A stretch of 64,000 bases of DNA, from contig NZ_JACXSI010000070.1 in the NCBI RefSeq assembly GCF_014712675.1, forward strand, positions 45,911-109,910, read 5' to 3'. This document shows positions 43,796 to 52,740 of this stretch, piece after piece (positions within the stretch are counted from its first letter, which is position 1; every line of letters begins with the position of its first letter). The position numbers and the translations under genes are program-made. The DNA is from Peribacillus faecalis (GTDB lineage: Bacteria > Bacillota > Bacilli > Bacillales > DSM-1321). The notes below the pieces were generated by a model, which was not told where the DNA came from, ran no database searches, and worked only from the letters and a program-made list of their open reading frames with translations.

Positions 43796-43813
43796 CCCCG
43801 CCCCCCCCCCTTC
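43796..43813 (-). repeat. Homopolymer G10 tract at the ribosome-site position
   Basis: The plus strand shows CCCCG followed by ten C (43801-43810). On the minus strand this is AGAAGGGGGGGGGGCGGGG just before the ATG at 43792. Confidence 0.9.
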
Positions 43814-43916
43814 TAAAAAATCAATTCCTATATAATATCGTAACTTTCTTTACATTCTTTAGAATCGCCACATGGTACAATATGGATATAAAATTAATAA
43901 AAGGAGTGGTGCCAAT

Positions 43917-44063
43917 ATGACTGTTGTATTAATCATCTCAATCATCATCATTTTTGCTGTCATCATTTTAGCTGCTGTTACAACTACGAAAGCATATCAA
44001 TTCAAGCATACAGTCGATCCGATTGATAATAAAACAGAAGAGCGCAATCAAAACCAGCAGTGA
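43917..44063 (+). CDS. ytzI: YtzI-like small membrane protein
   Basis: A 48-residue protein with one N-terminal membrane segment (VVLIISIIIIFAVIILAAV) and a conserved-looking tail KAYQFKHTVDPIDN, recalled from Bacillus YtzI-type proteins. AAAGGAGTGG places the start at the ATG at 43917 rather than 43872. It is convergent with ldh, ending two bases before the ldh stop. Confidence 0.68.
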   Translation: MTVVLIISIIIIFAVIILAAVTTTKAYQFKHTVDPIDNKTEERNQNQQ

Positions 44064-44065
44064 AT

Positions 44066-45019
44066 TTAAGCATAAATCTTCGTCATATACTCTTTTAACA
44101 CGTCGTTCGATTGAGCAAATTTGACCTTTTCGTCCGGTGCTAAGTTCAACTCTACAATTTCTTTAATACCTTCACGTGTAATAATCGCCGGAACGCCTAT
44201 ACAAATATCGGTCATTCCATATTCCCCATCAAGCACAGCGGAAACAGCGATAACTTTATAATCATCATTAAAGATTGAACGGGTAATATAAGCTAATGCA
44301 TTTCCAATCGCATAATATGTCGTTCCCTTACGAGCCAATATTTCGAAACCGGCCTTTTGAACCTGTACCGGAATTTCATTTAAATTAATATCACTGAACC
44401 GTTCTTTATGCTCATCGATAATCTGCAAAAATGGCTTCGTTCCAATTGTCACATGCGACCAAGCTACAAATGAAGAATCTCCATGTTCTCCCAGAACAAA
44501 TCCATGAATGCTGCGCGGGTCCACATCTATGTGTTGCGACAAGATTTGCTTTAGACGCGATGAATCTATTGATGTGCCTGTTCCGATTACTTGATTGCGC
44601 GGCAGACCGGATTCCTTCCAAACTAAGTATGTAATAATGTCTACCGGATTGGATGCAACGAGGAAAATGCCGTTAAATCCGCTTGCCATCACCCCTTGGA
44701 CAACTGTTTTGGCGATAGAGGCGCTTACCTCCAGGGTATCCAAACGAGTTTGCCCTGGTTTTGGAGGCCCCCCCGCTGTAATGATGACAATATCCATATT
44801 TCCGCAATCTTCATAGGAACCGACACTTACCTTCGTACGAGCAGTAGTTGTAAAATCGACACAATGCTGAAGATCCATCGCTTCACCAACCGCTCTTTCC
44901 CGATTGATATCAATCAACATAATTTCATCGCAAATATTTTGATTAACCAATGAATAGGCCGTACTTGAACCGACCAATCCAGTACCTACAATGGCAACCT
45001 TTCTTGTTGAAACTTTCAT
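44066..45019 (-). CDS. ldh: L-lactate dehydrogenase
   Basis: A 317-residue NAD-dependent LDH. The nucleotide motif is [16 protein letters not shown] (residues ~8-23), the catalytic histidine is in GEHGDSS (residues ~178-184), and substrate arginines are in GQTRLDTL and the DSSRL segment. It reduces pyruvate to L-lactate to regenerate NAD+. The ATG at 45019 follows TAGGAGAG. I saw no clear Rex operator upstream. Confidence 0.93.
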   Translation of the reverse strand: MKVSTRKVAIVGTGLVGSSTAYSLVNQNICDEIMLIDINRERAVGEAMDLQHCVDFTTTARTKVSVGSYEDCGNMDIVIITAGGPPKPGQTRLDTLEVSASIAKTVVQGVMASGFNGIFLVASNPVDIITYLVWKESGLPRNQVIGTGTSIDSSRLKQILSQHIDVDPRSIHGFVLGEHGDSSFVAWSHVTIGTKPFLQIIDEHKERFSDINLNEIPVQVQKAGFEILARKGTTYYAIGNALAYITRSIFNDDYKVIAVSAVLDGEYGMTDICIGVPAIITREGIKEIVELNLAPDEKVKFAQSNDVLKEYMTKIYA

Positions 45020-45211
45020 AAACCAGCTCTCCTATCTTATGAAATTAAGAAATATGATTACTTTCATCATATAATTTATAAAGTAATTTTTCAGCTAGTT
45101 TCGCTAAATTCTTTTCTATATCACATCAAAACAGTTCATTATAATAAATGATACAAACGGTGTATAATGTACAAAGAAATATTCATTTTATGATATGTGA
45201 GGAAACGGACA

Positions 45212-45448
45212 ATGAAAAAGATTTTAATGCTTCTTATTACCTTTTATCGCAAATGCATCTCACCGTTGAAACCTCCGACATGCCGATTTTATCCGACATG
45301 CTCTGCTTATGGTTTAGAAGCCATTCAGCGATTCGGAGCTTTAAAAGGAAGCTATCTTACGATAAAAAGAATTTTAAAATGCCATCCATTCCATCCAGGC
45401 GGAATTGACATGGTACCGGAAAAACATCCGAACAAAAAGACTAAATGA
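45212..45448 (+). CDS. yidD: Membrane protein insertion efficiency factor YidD
   Basis: A 78-residue protein of the YidD family (B. subtilis YtjA). Conserved features: [20 protein letters not shown], then SAYGLEAI, and KCHPFHPGG. It is a membrane-associated amphipathic protein thought to help YidC-type insertases. The frame starts at 45197, but GAGGAAA is spaced for the ATG at 45212. Confidence 0.9.
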   Translation: MKKILMLLITFYRKCISPLKPPTCRFYPTCSAYGLEAIQRFGALKGSYLTIKRILKCHPFHPGGIDMVPEKHPNKKTK

Positions 45449-45527
45449 CATTGCAAATAAACTTTTTATTCAAAATCGAAAATAAACTGTTGATTTTATT
45501 TTTTTTATGCCGTAATATACAGAATGT

Positions 45528-45548
45528 AAATCGTAATGGTTACGTTTT
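45528..45548. promoter_or_regulatory. Zur box 1 upstream of znuA
   Basis: AAATCGTAATGGTTACGTTTT closely resembles the Bacillus Zur consensus (AAATCGTAAT, one base, ATTACGATTT), with about three mismatches. Confidence 0.65.
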
Positions 45549-45617
45549 TTGGTGAGGTCAGCTTAAAAAAGCGTATAATCATTTGCTTTTTCAAATACTA
45601 ATAATGTTGAATGATAT

Positions 45618-45638
45618 AAATCGTAATAACTACGATTA
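45618..45638. promoter_or_regulatory. Zur box 2 upstream of znuA
   Basis: AAATCGTAATAACTACGATTA, a near-perfect match to the Zur consensus, ending just before the znuA ribosome site (GGAGG at 45642). Binding of zinc-loaded Zur here should block transcription or elongation. Confidence 0.82.
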
Positions 45639-45651
45639 ATTGGAGGTAATT

Positions 45652-46653
45652 ATGAATAAAAAGCTATTATTGTCTTTCTTGCTTATTTTCGCCGCTTTCT
45701 TGACAGCTTGCGGAAATTCAGACACAACGAAGGATCATGCCAATTCAGATGATGCATTAACTATTTATACTACAGTCTATCCATTACAATTCCTTGCTGA
45801 AGAAATTGGTGGTGAATATGCAAATGTTGAAACCGTATATCCGCCAGGTTCTAACGAGCATACATACGAGCCTTCACAAAAGGATATTGTTTCTATGGCT
45901 GAATCTGATCTGTTCCTATACATCGGATACAATTTAGAAGGGTTCGTTAACAACGCTAAATCTATCCTTGAAGATGAAGATGTTCCTGTCATTGCAGTAG
46001 GTGAACTAGCAACAGAAGATCATGAGCATGCAGTAGAAGAGGATGCTAATCACGATCACGCTACAGAGGAAGATACTGATCATGACCACGACTCTGAGGA
46101 AGCATCTACTGATGAACACCATGCCCACGGAGATGTCGATCCCCATGTTTGGCTTGATCCGGAAATTATGATTCACATGGCAGAAGCGGTTAAAGATGAG
46201 CTTGCTACACTAAAGCCGGAACAAGAAGAATATTTCGAGAAAAACTATGAAGAAATAAAAACAAAGCTTGGAGCATTAGATCAAGAATTCGCTGATACTA
46301 TTGAAAACAGCCCGAAAAAGAAAATCATCGTTTCTCACTCTGCATATGGTTACTGGGAAGAAAGATACGGACTTGAGCAGATTTCTGTGACAGGATTAAC
46401 GAATTCAAGTGAGCCATCACAAAAAGAGCTGCAAAACATTATGAAGATTGCAGAAGAAAACGATATTCATTACGTTATTTTCGAACAAAATATCGATTCT
46501 AAGCTTACTACCATCATTCAAGAAGAGATTGGCGCAGAATCCCTTACGTTGCACAACCTGTCTGTCTTGACCGATAAAGATATTGCTGAAGGCAGAGATT
46601 ACTTCAGCATCATGGAAGACAATTTAAAAACATTAAAAACAGCACTTAAATAA
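45652..46653 (+). CDS. znuA: Zinc ABC transporter substrate-binding lipoprotein (ZnuA/AdcA type)
   Basis: A 333-residue lipoprotein. The signal peptide ends in lipobox FLTAC with Cys20. The cluster A-I fold has a His-rich loop at residues ~120-163 (HEHAVEED, NHDHATEED, DHDHDSEE, EHHAHGDVDPHVW), a hallmark of zinc binders. Metal-site residues are in GSNEHTYEPSQKD, DPHVWLDPE and VSHSAYGYW. It starts at the ATG at 45652 behind TGGAGG. Two Zur boxes upstream indicate expression under zinc starvation. The ATPase and permease genes are not adjacent, so this is an orphan binding protein. Confidence 0.92.
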   Translation: MNKKLLLSFLLIFAAFLTACGNSDTTKDHANSDDALTIYTTVYPLQFLAEEIGGEYANVETVYPPGSNEHTYEPSQKDIVSMAESDLFLYIGYNLEGFVNNAKSILEDEDVPVIAVGELATEDHEHAVEEDANHDHATEEDTDHDHDSEEASTDEHHAHGDVDPHVWLDPEIMIHMAEAVKDELATLKPEQEEYFEKNYEEIKTKLGALDQEFADTIENSPKKKIIVSHSAYGYWEERYGLEQISVTGLTNSSEPSQKELQNIMKIAEENDIHYVIFEQNIDSKLTTIIQEEIGAESLTLHNLSVLTDKDIAEGRDYFSIMEDNLKTLKTALK

Positions 46654-46662
46654 GAAAAACGT

Positions 46663-46711
46663 AAAAGGCCAGTCCAAAGGATGCATTTATTCATCGGATT
46701 GGCCTTTTTAT
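46663..46711 (+). terminator. Intrinsic terminator of znuA
   Basis: AAAGGCCAGTCC pairs with GGATTGGCCTTTTTA, T-rich on the plus strand. Confidence 0.82.
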
Positions 46712-46779
46712 ATCGCTGTTCATCGTTCCATTATTTGTTATACAATGATTTTATAGAAAATTAAAAAGGAAGTGTTCAA

Positions 46780-48474
46780 ATGACCTTTTCATCTTATACA
46801 TATAAACGTCCACGACTAGAAGAAGTAAAAGCAGGTTTTACAAAAGCGATTGAAAAATTCATTAAAGCTCCAAACGCAACACAGCAAATTGAAGCCATTG
46901 ATGCAGTTAATAAACTAAGAAATACAATTCAAACAATGTTTGACCTTTGTTACATTCGCCACTCTATTGATACGAATGATACATTTTACAAAGAGGAAAA
47001 TGATTTTATGGATGATTTTTCTCCTCTAGTCGAAGAGTTCATAAGCGACTTTTATAAACAATTGATTGAGTCTCCGTTTCGTCAACAATTAGAGGAACAC
47101 TACGGCCGCCAGCTCTTTCATTTGGCAGAAGCACAATTGAAAACTTTTTCACCGGAAATTATCCCGCTTCTGCAAAAAGAAAATAAATTATCCAGTGAGT
47201 ATTCCCGATTAATTGCTTCTGCAAAAATTGATTTTCAGGGCGAAGAACGAACACTTGCACAACTAAAACCATTTATGGAGAACCGTGACCGAAACATCCG
47301 AAAACAAGCAGGCGAAGCTTATTTCGGATTTTTAGCTGATAATGAAGACCGCTTGGACAGTATCTATGATCAGCTTGTGAAAGTGCGCCATGAAATAGCA
47401 GTGACATTAGGATATAAAAACTTTGTTGAGCTTGGCTATTACCGTATGAACCGTACAGACTATAATGCGGATATGGTTGCCGGTTTCCGCAAACAAATAG
47501 AAGAATCTGTTGTTCCACTTGTTAACGAGCTTAAACAGCGACAAGCGGAACGCATCGACGTTGATGATTTAAAATATTACGACGAAAGCTTTGAATATCA
47601 GACTGGAAATGCTATTCCAAAAGGAGATCCTGCTTGGATTGTCGAAAACGGAAAGAAAATGTACTCAGAGCTTTCAACGGAAACAAAAGAGTTTTTTGAT
47701 TTTATGCTAAATGAGCAACTGATGGATCTAGTCGCGAAGAAAGGTAAAGAAAGCGGAGGCTATTGCACTTATTTGCCGGACTATAAGGCGCCATTTATCT
47801 TTTCAAACTTTAATGGTACTTCAGGGGATATCGATGTGCTGACACATGAAGCCGGCCATGCTTTCCAAGTATACCGAAGCCGTAATCTGTCTATTCCTGA
47901 ATATTACTGGCCTACCTACGAGGCAGCCGAAATCCATTCAATGAGCATGGAATTCATAACTTGGCCTTGGATGGAACTCTTCTTTAAAGAGGATACTGAT
48001 AAATATAAGTTTTCCCATTTATGTTCCGCTTTAAATTTCTTACCTTATGGTGTTACTGTCGATGAATATCAGCATTTTGTTTACGAGAATCCTGAGGCAT
48101 CTCCCGCTGAGCGAAAGCAAGCTTGGCGCTTAATCGAACAAAAGTATTTGCCGCACCGTAACTATGACGGAAATACCTTCTTAGAGAATGGCGGCTATTG
48201 GCAAACTCAAGGACATATTTATAATTCACCTTTTTATTATATCGATTACGTATTGGCACAAATTTGCGCATTCCAGTTCTGGAAACGCTCAATCGAAAAT
48301 GACCCTTCCGTATGGAATGATTACTTGCAGCTTTGTGACCTTGGCGGAAGCAAATCCTTCCTTGGATTGGTAGAGTCTGCTCACTTGCAGTCACCTTTTA
48401 AAGAAGGCACGGTCAAAGATGTCCTTACAACCATCAGTGATTGGCTGAATGGCATTGACGACAAAGTGCTTTAA
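46780..48474 (+). CDS. M3 family oligoendopeptidase
   Basis: A 564-residue zinc metallopeptidase of the PepF/M3 group. The zinc motif HEAGHAF lies in DVLTHEAGHAFQVYR (residues ~350-364), and the downstream ligand Glu is in YEAAEIHSMSMEF. It is soluble, without a signal peptide, and degrades oligopeptides in the cytoplasm. The ATG at 46780 follows AAAAGGAAG. Size and motif spacing match the M3 clade annotated as oligoendopeptidase F-like. Confidence 0.9.
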   Translation: MTFSSYTYKRPRLEEVKAGFTKAIEKFIKAPNATQQIEAIDAVNKLRNTIQTMFDLCYIRHSIDTNDTFYKEENDFMDDFSPLVEEFISDFYKQLIESPFRQQLEEHYGRQLFHLAEAQLKTFSPEIIPLLQKENKLSSEYSRLIASAKIDFQGEERTLAQLKPFMENRDRNIRKQAGEAYFGFLADNEDRLDSIYDQLVKVRHEIAVTLGYKNFVELGYYRMNRTDYNADMVAGFRKQIEESVVPLVNELKQRQAERIDVDDLKYYDESFEYQTGNAIPKGDPAWIVENGKKMYSELSTETKEFFDFMLNEQLMDLVAKKGKESGGYCTYLPDYKAPFIFSNFNGTSGDIDVLTHEAGHAFQVYRSRNLSIPEYYWPTYEAAEIHSMSMEFITWPWMELFFKEDTDKYKFSHLCSALNFLPYGVTVDEYQHFVYENPEASPAERKQAWRLIEQKYLPHRNYDGNTFLENGGYWQTQGHIYNSPFYYIDYVLAQICAFQFWKRSIENDPSVWNDYLQLCDLGGSKSFLGLVESAHLQSPFKEGTVKDVLTTISDWLNGIDDKVL

Positions 48475-48537
48475 ACATTTTCCAAACATACTAGGTGCGG
48501 CAAAAGTGAAAGCTATCTGTATAAGGAGGGTGCTTTC

Positions 48538-48702
48538 ATGGCTAAAGACGTAAAATGTAGCGCTAACAGCTGTTTTTTCTGGAAACACGGCAACCGTTGT
48601 TCCGCAAAAAATATTATGATTGACGTTTATTCTGAGGGTCGGGCGAGAACGAGCGGCGAAACAGGATGCCAAACCTTTCGTCCCAAAGATTCCTTATACT
48701 GA
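48538..48702 (+). CDS. DUF1540 small cysteine-rich protein
   Basis: A 54-residue protein (MAKDVKCSANSCFFWKHGN, then RCSAKNIMIDVYSEG and TGCQTFRPKDSLY). Four cysteines in the DUF1540 pattern (CxxxxC, C and a late C) may bind a metal. The ribosome site AAGGAGGG precedes the ATG at 48538. The function is unknown; such proteins are common in spore-formers. Confidence 0.82.
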   Translation: MAKDVKCSANSCFFWKHGNRCSAKNIMIDVYSEGRARTSGETGCQTFRPKDSLY

Positions 48703-48741
48703 TTTTACAACCGCAACTTCAGAATAAAGGGGAGATTACTG

Positions 48742-48930
48742 ATGAATCAAGACCGATTGCTCCGAGACTTTCAAGAGGAGCTTGCTGAAACCAATACTGT
48801 AACCTTTCCAATTGTTGTAGATTCATTTACGAACTACTGGAACTACGAATTTGGTTCATTGCATAACTTACCAGCCGATATCGACCGAATCATCGCCAAT
48901 CAAGCCACACAACTAGGTTTGATGGAATAG
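48742..48930 (+). CDS. Small hypothetical protein
   Basis: A 62-residue acidic protein (MNQDRLLRDFQEELAETNTV...) without membrane segments. The ribosome site AAAGGGGAG precedes the ATG at 48742, 39 bases after the DUF1540 stop, so the two are likely co-transcribed. I do not recognise the family. It is the last gene before the largest block of interspersed repeats. Confidence 0.6.
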   Translation: MNQDRLLRDFQEELAETNTVTFPIVVDSFTNYWNYEFGSLHNLPADIDRIIANQATQLGLME

Positions 48931-48934
48931 GAAC

Positions 48935-49185
48935 AAAAGCGCAAGCGTCCTCTAAAAAGCACCGTATGAACTGGAGGCCGCCGACCGAGATATAGGAAAC
49001 ACGAAGAACGACAGTGTTTCGATGTGTCTAGTTGCATCGGCCAGCCCCTCGGGGCATAAGCCATCTCTCCTCCGGAAATCAAACCCGGATTTCCTCCTGA
49101 GAGCTGTCTTATGCTGGGCGGGGCTATGCGGGCCGATTCCACATTTCAGCGTTGACTTATCGAAGGGAGGTTGCCGAAGGGCAAT
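48935..49185 (-). repeat. Interspersed hairpin repeat, copy 11 (rearranged fragment)
   Basis: Starts with CTAAAAAGCACCGTATGAA (shared with copy 3). It then holds the large CATAAG/CTTATG cassette in inverted orientation, read on the minus strand as AGCCCCGCCCAGCATAAGAC with inner stem GGAAATCC/GGATTTCC and closing GGGGCTGGCCGATGC. No head or tail is recognisable. Confidence 0.72.
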
Positions 49186-49240
49186 AGGTGCTGGGCGCTG
49201 GAGCTGGACGTCGATACATTTGTTTTAACTTATACACAAT
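49186..49240 (+). repeat. Accessory repeat block X, copy 2
   Basis: GGTGCTGGGCGCTGGAGCTG, GACGTCGATACA and AACTTATACACAA repeat the block at 28166-28218, again with a DnaA-box-like TTATACACA. Confidence 0.6.
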
Positions 49241-49264
49241 GTGAAATTTTCTAATTCACTAAAG

Positions 49265-49690
49265 AATTAGAAAAACCGTCACTGGTCCTTTTTCATTAAG
49301 TATATGCTACATGGAATTGCCTCAATGAAAAAGGAGCCATGCGGGAACCGAAAAGCGGAAGCGGACCGCAAGTAAGGTACAGCGACTAAGGACGCTACGT
49401 CCTGTAGCAACATCGCTGTGACTCTCGTCCTGAGAGCCTCCGACATGCATAAGACGAATCACGTAGGAAATTGTAAAATTTCTGGATTGATTTGGCTTAT
49501 GACCTCGAGGGGGTGGCCGCTGCAGCTAGACAAAGACTAAGAAGGAACAGCGACTAAGAACGCTACGTCCTGTAGCAACGTCGCTGTGACTCTCATCCTG
49601 AGAGCCCCGCACGAGAAACCCGGTTTTGGTTTCTTGGGTGGGATGGCTTAGGACCTAGCATGTCAGGTATAAGGTTAGACATATCGAAAA
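49265..49690 (+). repeat. Interspersed hairpin repeat, copy 12 (long composite, two C cassettes)
   Basis: Head GAAAAACCGTCACTGGTCC; long stem CCTTTTTCATT...AATGAAAAAGGAG; CCATGCGGGAACCGAAAAGC; first C cassette (49380-49440); CATAAG/CTTATG cassette (49452-49502); GGCCGCTGCAGCTAGACA; second C cassette (49548-49605); core hairpin CGAGAAACC/GGTTTCTTG; core stem; tail GGTATAAGGTTAGACA. The terminator follows at 49732. Confidence 0.87.
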
Positions 49691-49731
49691 AACGTTTTAA
49701 TTTCTGCTTAGTTTACCTTAACTTTCATAAA

Positions 49732-49787
49732 ACTATAAAGAGTCGCAAAAGCAATCCATGATTGCGTTTGCGACTCCTTATAGTTAT
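49732..49787. terminator. Bidirectional terminator after repeat copy 12
   Basis: GAGTCGCAAAAGCAAT pairs with ATTGCGTTTGCGACTC; outer TATAA/TTATA. It serves the repeat transcript and the small gene at 49791. Confidence 0.86.
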
Positions 49788-49790
49788 ACA

Positions 49791-49934
49791 TTAATGATGC
49801 ATGTGATCCGTTTTTTCTTTCAAATACATTAAATCCTCTTCACCGAGATCGGTTATTACTCTAATTACATAGTCAGGCATGCTTCGTTCCAATAAAATTT
49901 CAGCTATTAAATAGGCTTTCTTTTCTTTTGTCAT
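49791..49934 (-). CDS. Small hypothetical protein (47 residues)
   Basis: MTKEKKAYLIAEILLERSMP then DYVIRVITDLGEEDLMYLKE and KTDHMHH. It is soluble and predicted helical, with a ribosome-like GGGGATC upstream and a strong terminator just past the stop. The helix-turn-helix-sized fold and acidic C-terminus recall small anti-repressors or regulators of Bacillus, but I recognise no family. Confidence 0.6.
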   Translation of the reverse strand: MTKEKKAYLIAEILLERSMPDYVIRVITDLGEEDLMYLKEKTDHMHH

Positions 49935-50046
49935 CGCAAGATCCCCTACCTATCCATTAATAGTATGTCGATCTAAACAGCTTACACCTATTATACATAA
50001 TTATCCAGACAGACAATATACCTATCCGCCTATTTTTAACCCTATT

Positions 50047-51171
50047 TTAGAAAACGTTTTCTTTTCCCACCCCGTATTGTTCCATTAATTTCGTTCTTTT
50101 ATTTAACACCTGAATATCAATATCAAATCCAATACCGGGTTTTTCAGGTAATATGATACTGCCGTTTTCAACAGCAATATCCGGTGTAACAATATCCTCA
50201 TCCCAATATCGAGAAGAGGAGGAGATGTCTCCAGGAATTCGAAAACCATCTAGAGTTGCCAGCGCCATGTTATGGGCTTTGGATATACCAAATTCAATCA
50301 TTCCACCACACCATAGCCGTACATTTTTCATATGGCAATAATCGTGAATTTGCAAAGCAGAAGACCATCCTCCGACTCTCCCCATTTTTACGCATATGAT
50401 CTGTCCGCTCTTCATTTCACACGCATTAATTGCCATTTGAACAGAAGTGATACTCTCATCTAAGCATATAGGTGTCTCTAGTTCTTTCTGCAAGTAATGA
50501 TGTTGTAGTAAATCATCATATGCTAATGGCTGTTCAATCATCATTAAGTTGTAAGTATCTAGTTGTTTTAATGTATTAAGTTGTCCCATCGTAAAGGATG
50601 AGTTGGCATCAATCATCAGTGGCAAATCAGGATATGCGATCCGGATTTTCTCCACAAAACTAACGGCCGTTTGCGGATTAACTTTAACTTTATAACGTTT
50701 ATATCCTTGCTCCTTATACTCAGAGATTTGATCGATAGCGGCAGATGAGTCGTGAGAAGCAATCACAACACCTGTTTCCACTGTATTTCTACTTCCGCCA
50801 AACAGCTTATACAACGGTATATTTTTTTGTTTTGCATACAAATCCCAATAGGCGCATTCCAAACCCGACTTCGCCATATGGTGGCCTCGTACAGATGCAA
50901 ATACTTTCTGCAGTTCATTCGGATGCGAAATGATCTGCCCTTTTAAAAGTGGAATTAAATAGTCCTTCAATATGTATAAACAGGTTTTAACCGTTTCTTC
51001 TGTATACCAAGGACTCGAAAAGGCAACGACCTCTCCCCAGCCGCTTGTACCATTTTGATCTTTCACTTCCAATATAATTGCTTCCCTTGTCTTCACAGTA
51101 TTAAGCGCGGTTACAAAAGGCTCCTTCAGCGGCGCTTCTATATAGCGTAAAGTAATTGAATGAATATCCAT
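50047..51171 (-). CDS. menC: o-Succinylbenzoate synthase MenC
   Basis: A 374-residue enolase-superfamily enzyme. The Lys of the KxK motif is in YKVKVN (residues ~165-170), metal ligands are in MIDANS (Asp), MIEQPL (Glu) and CLDES (Asp), and the second Lys is in ICVKMGRVGG. It dehydrates SHCHC to o-succinylbenzoate in menaquinone synthesis. Last gene of the minus-strand men operon, 12 bases after menE. The ATG at 51171 follows AGAGGTG. Some members also racemise N-acyl amino acids; the men context supports MenC. Confidence 0.9.
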   Translation of the reverse strand: MDIHSITLRYIEAPLKEPFVTALNTVKTREAIILEVKDQNGTSGWGEVVAFSSPWYTEETVKTCLYILKDYLIPLLKGQIISHPNELQKVFASVRGHHMAKSGLECAYWDLYAKQKNIPLYKLFGGSRNTVETGVVIASHDSSAAIDQISEYKEQGYKRYKVKVNPQTAVSFVEKIRIAYPDLPLMIDANSSFTMGQLNTLKQLDTYNLMMIEQPLAYDDLLQHHYLQKELETPICLDESITSVQMAINACEMKSGQIICVKMGRVGGWSSALQIHDYCHMKNVRLWCGGMIEFGISKAHNMALATLDGFRIPGDISSSSRYWDEDIVTPDIAVENGSIILPEKPGIGFDIDIQVLNKRTKLMEQYGVGKENVF

Positions 51172-51183
51172 AACCAGACACCT

Positions 51184-52647
51184 CTACTGTTCAATTAATT
51201 TCAACAATTGACGTCGCAACAGTTTATTAGACGCATTTCTTGGCAATTCAGACACGAAATGAAGCTGTTTCGGCACCTTATATCCAGCTAAATATTGACG
51301 GCAATGATTCAAAAGCTCATCTGGATCTGCTAAATCATTCACCACAACAAACGCTACCGGGACTTGTCCCCACTTCGCATCTTCAGCACCCGTAACGCCA
51401 GCTTCAAACACGGACGGATGTTTCAATAATGCCGCTTCAATTTCAGCAGGGTATATATTCTCACCGCCAGAAATAATTAAATCTGAACGCCGGTCAACCA
51501 CATATAAGAAACCGTCCTCATCTAAGTAGCCGATATCACCTGTTTTCAGCCAACCATCGAGAAATGCTTTACTCGTTTCCTCCTGTCTATTCACATAGCC
51601 GACAGTTACATTCGGACCCTTCACCAAAATTTCACCAATCTCCCTTGTTCCGGCTTCACGGCCATCAACCATAATCTTCAATTGCGAAGGAAACAGTGCC
51701 TTTCCTGCCGAACCGAGCTTCTCAAGGCTATACTCAGGTGAGAGCGTCACAATTTGTGAAGACGTTTCTGTCATACCATACGTTTGAAAAACCGGTATCT
51801 TTTTATTCTTACAGCTTTCCAAAATACTTAATGGCGCAGGACCCCCACCAAGCAACAGACAACGTAATGAAGCTGGATAATTATTATCGCCAAGTTGCAC
51901 CAACATCCGATTAAGCATCGATGTGACAACCGACATAATCGTCACTTCATAGCGGCGTATATCTTCATTGACAAGCTTTTCGTCGAACTGCTTATGTAAA
52001 ATGACTGTCATACCATACACGATACTTCTCATTAAAATCGATAAGCCGCTAATATGGAATAAAGGCATCGTACAGAGCCAGCGATCATTTTCATGCAGTC
52101 CAAGATTCAGCATTGAACCGACCGCACTCCACCAATGATTCCCATACGTCTGCCTAACCGCTTTTGGATATCCGCTCGTTCCGGATGTATACATTATGGT
52201 CGCCGTTCTATGCAAATGAAACTCTTCAGCTTCTTCAAAAGAATCGCTTTCCTTTACTGACTCCATTTCTTCAATAAAAACCGGCGAAAATCTACTATCG
52301 ACAATTCCCTTGAAATGCTCTTCCGTGATAAGCCAATCTAACTGGGAATCCTCAAACTGCCATAAAAGCTCCTGATTCGTCAATCTAGAGTTGAATAACA
52401 CCAATTCAGCACCTAATTGCATAGAAGCGTGTATAGCTGTGACCATTTCAAACTTTGTATTCATCAACAAGCCTATTCTTTCATTGCTACGAACTCCAAG
52501 TTTATGCAGTTTTCGGCTAAGCTTCATCACTAGCTCGTACAATTCTTGAAATGAGTATTGCTTTTCTTCATAAATGATGGCAGTCCGTTGCGGAGAGAGC
52601 TGCGCACGTTTTTTTAGCCAATTCGGCATATTATTGTTTTGTTCCAT
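51184..52647 (-). CDS. menE: o-Succinylbenzoate-CoA ligase MenE
   Basis: A 487-residue ANL-superfamily ligase. The P-loop-like motif is MYTSGTSGYPKAV (residues ~155-167); YGMTETSSQ and the adenylation hinge GWLKTGDIGYLDEDG with YVVDRRSD are present, and the catalytic Lys is in NASNKLLRRQL. It activates o-succinylbenzoate with ATP and joins it to CoA. The frame is open to 52662, but the ATG at 52647 (MEQNNNMPNW) is better spaced from GTGGGGAAAAG. It lies downstream of menB. Confidence 0.92.
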   Translation of the reverse strand: MEQNNNMPNWLKKRAQLSPQRTAIIYEEKQYSFQELYELVMKLSRKLHKLGVRSNERIGLLMNTKFEMVTAIHASMQLGAELVLFNSRLTNQELLWQFEDSQLDWLITEEHFKGIVDSRFSPVFIEEMESVKESDSFEEAEEFHLHRTATIMYTSGTSGYPKAVRQTYGNHWWSAVGSMLNLGLHENDRWLCTMPLFHISGLSILMRSIVYGMTVILHKQFDEKLVNEDIRRYEVTIMSVVTSMLNRMLVQLGDNNYPASLRCLLLGGGPAPLSILESCKNKKIPVFQTYGMTETSSQIVTLSPEYSLEKLGSAGKALFPSQLKIMVDGREAGTREIGEILVKGPNVTVGYVNRQEETSKAFLDGWLKTGDIGYLDEDGFLYVVDRRSDLIISGGENIYPAEIEAALLKHPSVFEAGVTGAEDAKWGQVPVAFVVVNDLADPDELLNHCRQYLAGYKVPKQLHFVSELPRNASNKLLRRQLLKLIEQ

Positions 52648-52740
52648 TACTTTTCCCCACACCGCTTTCTATTTCTAAAATGCAAGAAGAAGCCTGACAA
52701 TAATAGTTTGCCAAGCTTCTTTTTATTTATATTAGGCTGA

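Larger units (their letters stand above)
48931..49790. other. Gene-free repeat block (copies 11 and 12)
   Basis: Two repeat-family copies, accessory block X and a terminator fill this 860-base stretch. It is the longest non-coding block in the window apart from the tRNA/rRNA region. Confidence 0.75.

Noticed and set aside
45020-45140. Rex-type operator upstream of ldh
   Set aside because: No TTGTGA-N6-TCACAA palindrome is present; only loosely similar AT-rich sequence.
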